DNA of 64,000 nucleotides from assembly GCF_905171775.1 (NCBI RefSeq), contig NC_053499.1:141809422-141873421 (forward strand). The letters run 5' to 3'. Under the pieces are notes generated by a model that was not told the origin of the DNA, did not search any database, and was given only the letters and a program-made list of their open reading frames with translations. This document shows, in pieces, positions 32,573 through 43,700 of this stretch. The translations under genes and the position numbers were made by a program. How positions within the stretch are numbered: position 1 is the stretch's first letter; each line of letters starts with the position of its first letter. The DNA is from Rana temporaria. Lineage: Eukaryota > Chordata > Amphibia > Anura > Ranidae.

Positions 32573-33183
32573 GCTGGAACCCCACATCCCATCATTAACT
32601 GCCGCGCCAGGCTGCTCAGTCTAAAATGCCCGGGCCTGCTTGGAAATGTGATCACTGAGGGGAAGGAAGTTACAGAGCTCAGGAAGTATACTCCCTGTGA
32701 CCCTGTGAGGTTCTCTCTGAAATCAGGCTGCAGTGAATTACACATGACATTGATAAAGATATACTGTGTGGGCTTTCTGATTGCACTGATTTTATCGGTA
32801 ATGGTTTCATTTGTCTGGATTTGCAGCGAGTATAGGGCCGTACCCTCCGTCTGCTGTAGCCTCTGTGGAACAGCTGGGGCATTAGTTTCAGTTTATTTAA
32901 GCTTTGTAGTGGCTCATCCTACATTTAGAAGTTAAAAGAGGAGCTTTAGACTCTGTGAGATGTAACCTATCATTAGAAGTCCTCCTTGTCCCCCTCCTCA
33001 TTATTCTGTCCCTTTGATGCTCCTTCGGTTCCCAGGAAGTTCAGTCACCGTATCCGATATACAGGTGTCTTTCCGATTTCCTCCCCGGGGGTTCGGGAAC
33101 AATTAATTATTCCTGTTTATGAAATAAGCAGAGCGCATGGGACATTGTAAAGGGAATACAATCACTTATTCCTGGTAAACCTT
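32573..33183. other. no gene recognised
   Basis: A 95-codon + frame (32648-32935) contains a hydrophobic stretch but no recognisable family and no supporting splice sites. The rest holds no element I can bound. Confidence 0.35.
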
Positions 33184-33350
33184 GTACAGACGATCGGATT
33201 TTCCGACGGGAATTGTGTGATGACAGGCTGTTGTCGGAGAATCCGGCGGTTTGTACGCTCCATCTGACAATTGTTGTCGCAATTTCCGTCAACAAATGTG
33301 GGATAGCATGCTTTAAAATTTTCCGACAACAAACGTGTGCTGTTGGATTT
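33184..33350. mobile_element. fragment of Harbinger-like MITE
   Basis: GTACAGACGATCGGATTTTCCGACGGGAA resembles, in diverged form, the subterminal CCGATCGTGTGTACG region of the element ending at 1992. Only one end is present, so boundaries are approximate. Confidence 0.45.
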
Positions 33351-33360
33351 ATTTCCCCAT

Positions 33361-34020
33361 ATTGATGGGGACATGGGCCTCTTCCCCGCAACCCTGGGAG
33401 TGGTTGTGGGGGTCTGTTGTTGGGGGGCTTATCGGAGTCTGAAAGTCTCCTTTAGTCCCCAGATCCTGCCCTCCCATATGTGAATGAGTATGGTGTATAT
33501 AGTACCCTTACCCATTCACCAAAAAAGTGTAAAAGGTGAAAATAAAACTCGGTACAGATCCATCGTCAAGCTGGAAGGTTTCCCTTCTAAACCCCTTTAT
33601 TCTTATTTTATTGAAATTTTTACGATTTTACCTAATTTTGTTTTTTAGGGACAAAGGTCATAAGAACATAAATAGGGTCTTCCCTACTCAATGGAAACAT
33701 TTCAAAGTAAGTGTGAAATGATATTGCAGAGGCTTTGAGGTGCCATCTGGGGTTCTGCTACTCCCATCTGTAGGGCGGAGTCCTCCTGACTGCTTGGCCA
33801 GACTTCCTGTCTGCCTGGGTGGAGCTGACGCCAAGTGGGATCCCTGAGCTCTATCCCTGGGATGCATATGAACCCAGCCCACAGGTGTGTAATTAGCATG
33901 CCTGCTTCTGCCACAATCAGGTGTATATTGCTAATCCACAGTGTGACATGGGGTCGCCTCTCCACACTGGGTACAAAACAAGTAAGCTGTGGTATAGTGG
34001 TCATCTGAATTGTACGTAGA
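33361..34020. other. no gene recognised
   Basis: No exon, tandem array or paired transposon ends were identified. Frames of up to 111 codons on the minus strand (33702-34037) carry no known motif. Confidence 0.35.
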
Positions 34021-34024
34021 TGTT

Positions 34025-34858
34025 TGTGCGCCGTCATTGGTGTGATTGGGAGGAATTGTGCCCCATCATTGGTGTCATTGGGAGGAATTGCTCCCCATCA
34101 TTGGTGTCATATGGAGGAATTGTGCCCCATCATTGGTGTCATTGGGAGGAATTGTGCCCCATCATTGGTGTCATTGGGAGGAACTGTGTCCTATCATTGG
34201 TGCCATTTGGAGGAATTCTTCCCCATCATTGGTGTCATTGGGGGGAGCTGTGCCCCAGCATTGGGAAGAATTGTTCCCCATCATTTGTGTCATTGGGGGG
34301 AGTTTTGCCCCATCATTGGGAGGAATTGTTCTCCATCATTGGTGTCCAGGGCAGGACTCAGGGTGGTGGGTGCCCCTGGGCTTGTTGAGGGGGGGGAGGG
34401 GGAGTTGACAGGGATTACATCCATTCGCCGAAGTTGTTGAGCTGGGGGGGGTGCCAAAATTGCCGCAAAATTGCAGGAGGAGGTTGCCGCGATTGCTGTG
34501 AATGGGGGGTTTCCGCAATTGGGCCCGGGGCCCCCTATTGTGTGGGCCCATGGGCTTGAGCCCAGTCAAGCCCAATGGCAAGTCCGGCCCTGTTGGTGTC
34601 ATTGGGAGGAATTGTTCCCCATCATTGGTGTCATTGGGAGGAATTGTTGCCCATCATTGGTGTGATTGGGAGGCATTGTGCCCCATCGTTGTTGTCAATG
34701 GGAGGAATTGTTCCCCATCATTGGTGCCATTGGAAGGAATTTTTCCCCATCATTGGTGTCATAGGAAGGAATTTCTCCCCATCATTGGTGTCATTGGGAA
34801 GAACTGTGCCCAATTATTGGTGTCATTGAGAGGAATTGTGTCCCAAATGGGCAGATAA
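34025..34858. repeat. 32-33 bp minisatellite, about 17 copies, split by a hAT MITE
   Basis: The unit CATTGGTGTCATTGGGAGGA plus ATTGTGCCCCAT runs from about 34030 to 34346 and resumes at 34593-34852. The interruption is a 246-bp hAT element (34347-34592). Some units are shortened (34262-34325). The three + strand ORFs here are different frames of the array. Confidence 0.92.
34347..34592. mobile_element. hAT-type MITE, 246 bp, inside minisatellite
   Basis: The left end CAGGGCAGGACT and right end AGTCCGGCCCTG form a 12-bp inverted repeat with one mismatch. The 8-mer TTGGTGTC on each side (34339-34346, 34593-34600) is part of the repeat unit and serves as the target duplication. GGGCCC and GCCCATGGGC blocks resemble the element at 2496-2682. 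Confidence 0.85.
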
Positions 34859-35621
34859 AAGCAAGCAAACCACCAGAATCGGCCCCTGGGCAGCAGTTTG
34901 GAGAGCACTGGTATAGAAAATGCCATCAAAGGTAAAAAAGTCCATATAGCATACCTAGATGGCCAGCAGTGTGACCATTAAGTTCACCCTGGAAATGAAT
35001 TGGCAGAGCATGGAGAAGTAGGGGAATTGAATAAATAAATTTAATGTCTTTTATGCCACACTGAAGCCTCTTGTCTGTACTTCTTTTAGTTTGGCGTGGT
35101 GACGGTTCCTACTAACACTTGGGGGTTATAGTCTCACTCTGCAGAGGTCTCAGTGTTGTTCTGGCAGTGCCCGGCAATACAAGAGCCGTAGATTGCGTCT
35201 CGGATCAGTGTTTTCTGAAAATGAACACTTCCAAAAGTTAATTTGACCTAAATCGCCTGATAATAACACAAGATTGAAGGGATGGCTGCAGGATGACAGG
35301 CCCCAGCCTGATGGATAATGTTAGGGTTTCAAGCTGCAATTGTTGTGCGCGGCTCAGTCATTTGAGAAGTCGGCTTTATATACAACCTTTAGATCAGCCT
35401 TTGGGATTTTTGTTTCTTCACATGCAGCTCTGAAAGCTCTAATTATGAGCCAAGCAAGAGACTGGCGTTTTCTTCCCAGCAATGCTGTTTATGGGCAGGA
35501 GAGGCATTTGATATCTTGCCAAAAGGACATTGTAAAGAGGCTTCCAGTCTACCTGAAGGTTTATCTACTTCCCATTTTGATAATTCAAAGATTAAAGTGC
35601 AGTGTCCTCCAGGACAAAGGT
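34859..35621. other. no gene recognised
   Basis: This stretch contains no tandem array or paired element ends. A 106-codon + frame at 35340-35660 runs into the following minisatellite and has no recognisable family. It lies in the putative first intron of HAS3. Confidence 0.35.
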
Positions 35622-36648
35622 TTTCTGTACAGGCCAGCATTAAACTTGGTCATGAGATGAGCCAGGGTCAGTCTTTCGGGGCCGGTAGGTAGTCTTCTGT
35701 ACAGGCCAGCATTAAACTTGGTCATGAGATGAGCCAGGGTCAGTCTTTTGGGGGCAGTAGGTAGTCTTCTGTACAGGCCAGCATTAAACTTGGCCATGAG
35801 ATGAGCCAGGGTCAGTCTTTCGGGGGCAGTAGGTAGTCTTCTGTACAGGCAAGCATTAAACTTGGCCATGAGATGAGCCAGGGTCAGTCTTTTGGGGGCA
35901 GTAGGTAGTCTTCTGTACAGGCCAGCATTAAACTTGGCCATGAGATGAGCCAGGGTCAGTCTTTCGGGGGCAGTAGGTAGTCTTCTGTACAGGCAAGCAT
36001 TAAACTTGGTCATGAGATGAGCCAGGGTCAGTCTTTTTCGGGGGCAGTAGGTAGTCTTCTGTACAGGCAAGCATTAAACTTGGTCATGAGATGAGCCAGG
36101 GTCAGTCTTTCGGGGGCAGTAGGTAGTCTTCTGTACAGGCCAGCAATAAACTTGGTCATGATATGAGCCAGAGTCAGTCTTTCGGGGGCGGTGGGTAGTC
36201 TTCTGTACAGGCCAGCATTAAACTTGGTCATGAGATGAGCCAGGGTCAGTCTTTCGGGGGCGTTGGGTAGTCTTCTGTACAGGCCAGCATTAAACTTGGC
36301 CATGAGATGAGCCAGGGTCAGTCTTTCGGGGGCAGTAGGTAGTCTTCTGTACAGGCCAGCATTAAACTTGGTCATAAGATGAGCCAGGGTCAGTCTTTTG
36401 GGGGCAGTAGGTAGTCTTCTGTACAGGCCAGCATTAAACTTGGCCATGAGATGAGCCAGGGTCAGTCTTTCGGGGGCAGTAGGTAGTCTTCTGTACAGGC
36501 AAGCATTAAACTTGGTCATGAGATGAGCCAGGGTCAGTCTTTCGGGGGCGTTGGGTAGTCTTCTGTACAGGCCAGCATTAAACTTGGCCATGAGATGAGC
36601 CAGGGTCAGTCTTTCGGGGGCGGTGGGTAGTCTTCTGTACAGGCCAGA
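35622..36648. repeat. 72-bp minisatellite, about 14 copies
   Basis: The unit TAGTCTTCTGTACAGGCCAG, CATTAAACTTGGTCATGAGA, TGAGCCAGGGTCAGTCTTTC, GGGGGCAG... repeats every 72 bp. Copy variants alternate (GGTCATG/GGCCATG, TCTTTC/TCTTTT, GGCCAGC/GGCAAGC, GGCAGTAGG/GGCGTTGGG). Because 72 is divisible by three, the minus strand stays open for 161 codons (35585-36070) and 249 codons (36028-36777), reading a 24-residue unit RRLPTAPERLTLAHLM..FNA. A 2-base insertion near 36035 separates the two frames. Confidence 0.95.
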
Positions 36649-37141
36649 ACTAAAATTATCACCTGTGAGGGCAATTTTTTCTATTGTGAGCCCAGGCTGT
36701 GTAAGGATGCGCCCCCAAGGGCTCACACGAAATGGGTTAATTGACGCTGAGTATCTTTCAACCCAGAAGAGGAGCAATGCTGGACAATGACGGTGGACTT
36801 GAAATTCAGTGCTAGAGCATAGAGTTGGTGAGTAGTGATTTGGGAACTTTTTCTCTTGGATAGAATGGAGTAGGGTTTTTTTTTTTAATCTATTTTTGAA
36901 TTCTTTGACAATAGCATGATATAAGTTGGACTTCCCCTTTAAGTAAATCTTTCATAGTCAGAACTTTTCATAACTAACTGTATAATTATGACAGTTATCA
37001 CGTGGAAAGATGTACTTAGCTGACACCGCTGGCAGACACAGCATGTAAACTGTCAGCTATACATGTGGTGACTTGGATGTATCTATGGGTGCGTGCTTCA
37101 CTGTGCTTAATTCTACTTTGTCTGTTTTTGTCTTGGGGCAG
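36649..37141 (+). other. HAS3: HAS3 5' intron end with acceptor
   Basis: No repeat array is present. The last 35 bases form a pyrimidine-rich tract ending GGGGCAG at 37135-37141, directly before the HAS3 ATG, and TGCTTAAT about 35 bases upstream is a plausible branch site. This makes 37142 the first coding base of an internal exon. Confidence 0.6.
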
Positions 37142-37750
37142 ATGCCAGGTCGGCTGCTGACGGCTCTGAAGGTCCTGGGCACAAGCCTCTTTGCCCTGCT
37201 GGTGCTGGGGGGCATTCTTGCTGCCTATGTCACCGGATACCAGTTCATACACACCGACCGGCACCACCTCTCCTTTGGACTGTACGGGGCCATCCTGGGA
37301 CTGCATCTGCTCACCCAGAGCCTTTTTGCTTACCTGGAGCACAGACGGATGCGGAAAGGAAGGCAGAAGTTCCCGACGGGGAACTCTAGAGTGGCGCTAT
37401 GCATTGCAGCCTATCAAGAAGATCCGGAGTACCTTAGAAAGTGCCTGCAGTCGGTACGGCGGCTCTCCTACCCTCACCTGCGGGTGGTGATGGTGGTAGA
37501 TGGAAATACAGAAGACGACAGATACATGATGGACATCTTCAGGGAGGTGATGGGATCGGAGGGCACTTGCTGCTACATGTGGGACAATAACTACCATGTC
37601 ACAGAAGAAGGGGGTCAGGAAGGTGAAAGGGGCGTAGAGGAACTGGTACAGAAGTTTCCATATACCTGTATAATGCAGAAATGGGGAGGAAAGAGAGAAG
37701 TGATGTACACAGCCTTCCGAGCCCTTGGGGACAGTGTGGACTACGTGCAG
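37142..37750 (+). CDS. HAS3: HAS3 coding exon 1 (residues 1-203)
   Basis: The ATG follows a CAG acceptor immediately. An in-frame upstream methionine (37073) adds 23 residues unlike any HAS N-terminus and lies across the acceptor, so it was not used. The exon encodes the first two membrane segments, the nucleotide-binding start (CIAAYQEDP at 87-95), DGN and the MQKWGGKREVMYTAF block at 178-192. It ends VDYVQ with donor CAG/GTAAGA at 37751. Confidence 0.95.
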
Positions 37751-40700
37751 GTAAGAGCTATGATGTGGCATTGCTATATAGTTGGCAATTAAATGTATGT
37801 ATTTCAGTTGTAAAATGTCAAGGATATAGGGCTTTGGGGGAAATTTACTAAACCTCGTGCAGCTGTTCATGGTAGCCAATCAGCTTCTAACTTCAGCTTG
37901 TTCAATTAGGCTTTGACAATAAAACATGGAAGCCGATTGGTTCCTTTGCAGAGCTGCACCAGATTTTGCACTCTTCAGTTTTAGTAAATAACCCCCTTCA
38001 TGTTCATTGGGGCTAGTGTGGGAATCATGGGCCACCCAGCCTGGGCTGTAGCACATGGCATTTGAGTGTACGCTATTGTGTACGTTTGAGTGGGGTTCCA
38101 TGGTGGCAACTCATAAAATTAGAATATCATCAAAAAGTTAATTTTATTTCAGTAATTCAATCCAAAAAGTGAAACTCATATATGTTATATAGATGCGTTA
38201 CACACAGAGTGATATATTGAAGCATTTATTTCTTTAAATGTTGATGATTAATGCTGATGCCGCGTACACACGATCATTTTTCAGCATGAAGAAAACGTTG
38301 TTTTTCAAAAACGTCATTTAAAATGATGGTGTGTGGGCTTTACATCATTTTTCAGTTTCTGAAAAACGACAAAAAAAAAATTCGAACATGTTGCATTTTT
38401 TAACGTAGTTTTTCGGGTTGTAAAAAATGATCGTGTGTGGGCTAAAACGACTAAATAAACCCGCACATGCTCAGAAGCAAGTTATGAGACGGGAGCGCTC
38501 GTTCTGGTAAAACTGACGTTCATAATGGAGTAAGCACATTCATCACGCTGTAACAGACAGAAAAGCGTGAATCGTCTTTTACTAATACGGAATCAGCTAA
38601 AGCAGCCCAAAGGCGAATAGAACTTCCCCTTTAAAGTGCCGTTGTACGTCACCGCGCTTTGCTAGATCATTTTTTAAAAACTATGGTGTGTAGGCATGAT
38701 GAAGTTGGGAAAATGTCGTTTTTTTAGACATGCTGAAAAACAACGTTTTCTTTAATGCTGAAAAATGATCGTGTGTACACGGCATTACAGATAGTGAAAA
38801 CCCCAAATTCTGTATCTCAGAAAATTAGAATATTACATAAGACCAATAAAAAAAAAGGATTTTTATTGCAGAAATTTTGGCTTACTGAAAACCACGTTCA
38901 TGTACAGTATAGTATGCATTCAATACTTGGTTGGGGCTCCTTTTGTGTATAGTACTGCATTAATGGGGCGTGGCATGGAGGCGATCAGCCTGTGGCACCG
39001 CTAAAGGTGTTATGGAAGCCCAGGATGCTTTGATAGCGCCCTTCAGCTCATCTGCATTGTTGGGTCTGGTGTCTCTCATCTTCCTCTTGACAATAACCCA
39101 CAGATACTCTATGGGGTTTAGGTCAGGCGAGTTTGCTGGCCAATCAAGCACAGTAATCCCATGATCATTTAACCAGGTATTGGTACGTTTGGCAGTGTGG
39201 GCAGGTGCCAAGTAGGGTGACCACGTGTCCCGGATTGCCGCATTTTACAGGTCTGTCCTATGAGGTTGGATGATTGCTCCTTAGCTTTGCTAAGGAAACC
39301 TATTTTCTTATGCTGGTTTCTGGATGGAATGATAATTTCCATAAAGAGAAACATTCCTTACTTATCTCCATGTATGGCCAAGTTTAAATAACTATTTTAT
39401 TTTGAATCTCCACTTCCCTGCATTCAAGTATTAAAGGGGTTTTAAAGGTAAAAAAAAAATCCCTAAAATAGCTTCCTTTACCTTAGTGCAGTCATCCTTC
39501 AATTTTGCTTTTAAATGTCCTAATTTCTTCTGAGAAATCCTCACTTCCTGTTCTTCTGTCTGTAACTACACACCGTAATGCAAGGCTTTCTCCCTGGTGT
39601 GGAGAAAGCCTCTTGAGGGGGCGAGCAGGAGTGTTAGGACACCCACTAACACACAGCTCCGTTCTCTATCTGCAAAGTAGAGAGTGTCCTGACACTCCTG
39701 CTCGCCCCCTCAAGAGGCTTTCTCCACACCAGGGAGAAAGCCTTGCATTACTGTGTGGAGTTACAGACAGAAGAACAGGAAGTGAGGATTTCTCAGAAGA
39801 AATAAGGACATATAAAAGCAAAATGGAAGGATGAGGTAAGTGAAGGAGGACTGCGCTAAGGTAAAGGAAGCTATTTAGGGAAACATTTTTTACCTTTACA
39901 ATCCCTTTAAGAGTATTCTGCTTCAACCCCCAGCTGTTTGATCCTTGGTGGAGAGACATACCTGATCTGTCACTCCTTCACTAAGGTCAGGGATTTTGTA
40001 TCCTTGGCTCCTGCCTTACTTTACAAATAATCTTATTTTTTTGCTGACCACTTTTAGGTTGTACCAGTTGTAGGTTTTCTTCTTATGGTGGTTTCTGGGT
40101 TCTCCTCCACTTTATTGATCTAGTAACCTTTCAGATGGCAGTCTCCCCCTAGTGGTGTGACTTGTCCTGTTCTGAAACATTAAATTAATTTTTGGTGCCT
40201 TTTTTTTTAGCAATTTCCATACTGTCCCATTTTTTTCACGAGTCCTTTTGCAAGTTCTTCCTTTTCTCAAAAGATTTCCATATTTATTGGATCTCTCAGC
40301 GGCTGTTGCCCGTCCCTCTTTTGCAATGCTTTTTTTTTATTGAATGTCTTACATGTCAGCAATTTATTATATGCCTGTGTCCCTCAATAGAACATGAAGA
40401 AAATAAGATTTCTCTTTCGTTCATTGACGGACACAGCACTTTAAATCTTGACCTTAGGGTTATATCGCCACCTTCAGGAGAGGACTAGGCAGAACATGTT
40501 AAAATGTTAAAACAGCAAAAAACTGTACAGTACCGCCCAGGGGGCAGTCCTACTGGCTATAATCCCTCACTCTGCATCCAGAGGCTCAGTTTTTTTCTGC
40601 CTAGTGTAGGAGAAGGACCTGGCTCCCGGTGGGGACCATTAGTCCTGGAATTTTTTTCTGATTTTTGATTCCTGTGATCTTCTATCAACAGCCGGGCTGG

Positions 40701-43700
40701 GTGACAGGCTGAATAATATAGATCCTGGTAGTTTCCCCAGTCCGGCCATCGAGCGTGAGCAGGCCTTAGCTACGCGCTGGGTTGGCCACAACATACCCCG
40801 TCTGATCCAGGGGTGGCCGGCGAGCTATATGCTCCGGGGCACACATGTGACTGGGCTACTGCTGTCCGTGTCACAGTGTGCCGTGGCCGACAGCAACTCC
40901 GTAGTGCGCGGGTGATGGGTCTGTCTTGAATGCGTCCAGCAGTTCCCACGGGAGGGGTAAGTATGGTTCCACCTGTTTTTTGGCAGGATGGAGCAGCTGG
41001 GCATCCCCTGGGAGGTCGACTAGGGGGTCTATTTTTTCATAAAGTAATATTTTTCATAAAGTCTATTGTTGGGACATACTCTGTGATTGGCCTTAAAGTG
41101 GTTGTAAAGCTCAGACATAAACAATGAACAAAGCATATCCCTTTATAGTGTGTACTTGTCTCAATTAAGAGCACTAAGTGTCATTCATGTCTGCTGCTTC
41201 CTTCCTCTGCTATCAGCATGAGTCACTTCTGACAAGTTTTCCTGACACCAGGAGAAAAAAAGTGACACGGAGGGGAGCTGCAGAAGATTGACAGCCTCAG
41301 CTCTGTTCCTGTGTGCTGTGTGAAGGGGGGAGTGTCCCTTTCCTCCAATCAGCTCTTGGAGCTCTCCTTACTAGGTTCTGCAGAGTGTAACTTCAGCTCT
41401 CTGTCTACTTTTTTCTGAAGACTCACACAAGCTTTAAAAAAACTACTTTGATAAACTGGTACAACTTATGTAGGAGGATTTGTTTAATCCTTGGCGGCAG
41501 TCACTTCCCTGGGTATATGTAAGGATTTAAGACCAAATTAAGAACCAATGACTTACAAAACTAAGGCATGACGGCTGTAGGCCGTGTTAGGCTGGCTTAA
41601 AGCCCAAATTCACCTACAGGGGGAAGTTCAGCTTTCCTCCCCCCCCCCCCCCTCGCTCTACCACATTTTTTTTTGGGGGGGGGGGGTAGGTATGTGATTT
41701 TGACAGATACCCGCTCCCACTTCAGTTCAGATTGTGGCGATCTGAGCGGAAGATTGTCCCTCCTCCCCCCCCCCCCGCAGCCTCTTGAGACAAAGCACAG
41801 GTCCCAGAAGGTTGGGGGGACCAAACATGGGGCACAGCGTGGCTTGCGCATGCTCCTCCACTCTGCCACCAAACAGTGGCTCACGTGGTACCTGAGGAGC
41901 CAATCACCAGGCCTGAGTGCTGTAATAAAAGGGGGGGGGGCAGGGAGTCACCTTTCGGAAGGTTGAATCTTGCACAGGACTTTGGGAAGGCTGAACTGGT
42001 GGATTAAAGTAAAGAATGTGGACAGGGTAGGAGTACCTCTCCACTGTACATGGGATATGAGGTACATCTGCAACTCAATGTAGTATTTTTTTCCTGCATG
42101 TTTGATACTGTATACCAGGGTTTGACAAATTTGCTTGGAATCTAGGAGCCAGCTAAAAAAGTTAGGATCCAGAAAACGCGCCCCGTCCCGACGAGCTTGC
42201 ACGCAGAAGCGAACACATACGCGAGCAGCATATGTAAACGGTGTTCAAACCACACATGTGAGGTATCGCTGCAATTGGTAGAGCGAGAGCAATAATTCTA
42301 GCCCTAGTCCTCCTCTGTAACTCAAAACATGCAACCTGTAGATTTTTTTAAACGTCGCCTATGAAGATTTTAAAGGGTAAAAGTTTGTCGTCATTCCACG
42401 AGCGGACGCAATTTTGAAGCGTGACATGTTGGGTATGAATTTACTCGGCGTAACATTATCTTTCATAATTTAAAAAAAAAATGGGGATAACTTTACTGTT
42501 GTCTTATTTTTTAATTAAAAAAAGTGTAATTTTTTCCCAAAAAAATGCGCTTGTAAGACCGCTGTGCAAATACGGCGTGACAGAAAGTATTGCAACGATC
42601 GCCATTTTCTTCTCTAGGGTGTTAGGATAAAAAATATATATAATGTTTGGGGGTTCTAATTAGAGGGAAGAAGATGGCAGTGAAAATAGTGAAAAATTAC
42701 ATTAGAATTGCTGTTTAACTTGTAATGCTTAACTTGTAATACCAACGGCCACCACCAGATGGCGCCAGCTCACACAAGGAAGAGCTGGGGACTTCACAAG
42801 CCAAGTCCACCTTCCAAACCAAGTCGCCAGGATGCTATTTCTAGTCGCCATGGCGCCCTGGCGACCGGGATTTGTCAAGCCCTGCAGTGTATACATTTGA
42901 TTTCAGAATACGTAAAAACAGAACATCTCCACATATTTATTTTTTACCATTTCAACTTGTTTGTAGGTCTGTGATTCTGACACTGTGTTGGACCCAGCAT
43001 GCACTGCAGAAATGCTTCGGATTTTGGAGGAAGACCCAAAAGTGGGTGGAGTCGGAGGAGATGTACAGGTAAATATTAAAACCTTTTTTTTTCGATTGAA
43101 TGGCTAGTGCAGGTAAAATGTATATTCAGTTTTAGAGGCATTTGCAATGGTAAGGTATATGTATCTGACTTCCCAAATCAGCTCACTTGCTGAGACCAAC
43201 ATAATGGGTGGGTATGGCTCTCCAAGCTTACAGAGGAAGTAAACCCTGATGGGGTTTTACTTCCTCTTTTTTTCCCCTGCAAAGTAAAAGCATAGAAAGG
43301 AAGAAAAAATCCTGGACAGCCACACACTGTTGAAGGCATCTTTATTGATATCTTATGTGGCCGATGAAATCCAATACAGTCACTTTATGTTTCAGAAAAC
43401 AGGAAAAGCGACTGTATAAAGGTGCTTAATCATGATTAAGCACCTTTATACGGTGTGAAACCCATCGGCAGCCCTGCAGTGATATGGAGACAGGTAATGG
43501 CCAACTTCTCCTTCACTCGTCTTCATACACAGAAACAGAGAGGACCAGATCGCCTCCGCCGCTGCCAACAGCTCCGGTAAGCGGCGGAGGGCACCGGAGA
43601 GTGGTGGGAGGGGGGTCCTCTCCCGCTGTCAATAAAAGTGATCTTGCGGTGTATCTGTGGCAGAGACCACTTTTATCTTGTAGCGAACTGCCCGCTGAAG

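Larger units (their letters stand above)
37751..42966 (+). other. HAS3: HAS3 intron 1 (5.2 kb), transposon-filled
   Basis: GT at 37751 and AG at 42965-42966 bound the intron. It contains a Tc1 relic with a nested Harbinger MITE (38106-39211), a TTAA foldback MITE (39435-39906), a partial TTAA element (41097) and a CAGGG-ended element (42116-42884) ending only about 80 bp before the acceptor. Confidence 0.9.

Noticed and set aside
31731..32585. 152-codon minus-strand repeat ORF
   Set aside because: It is a translation of the 35-bp minisatellite cycling through frames; it has no start context or conserved domain.
32648..32935. 95-codon ORF with a possible membrane segment
   Set aside because: One hydrophobic stretch is not evidence of a gene; no family, splice sites or conservation can be shown.
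34020..34440. Three overlapping + strand ORFs rich in Cys/His/Ile
   Set aside because: All three frames are open across the same 32-33 bp array, a repeat artefact.
37073..37141. Upstream in-frame ATG extending HAS3 by 23 residues
   Set aside because: The extension is unlike any HAS N-terminus and contains a pyrimidine tract and CAG acceptor ending exactly at the ATG at 37142.
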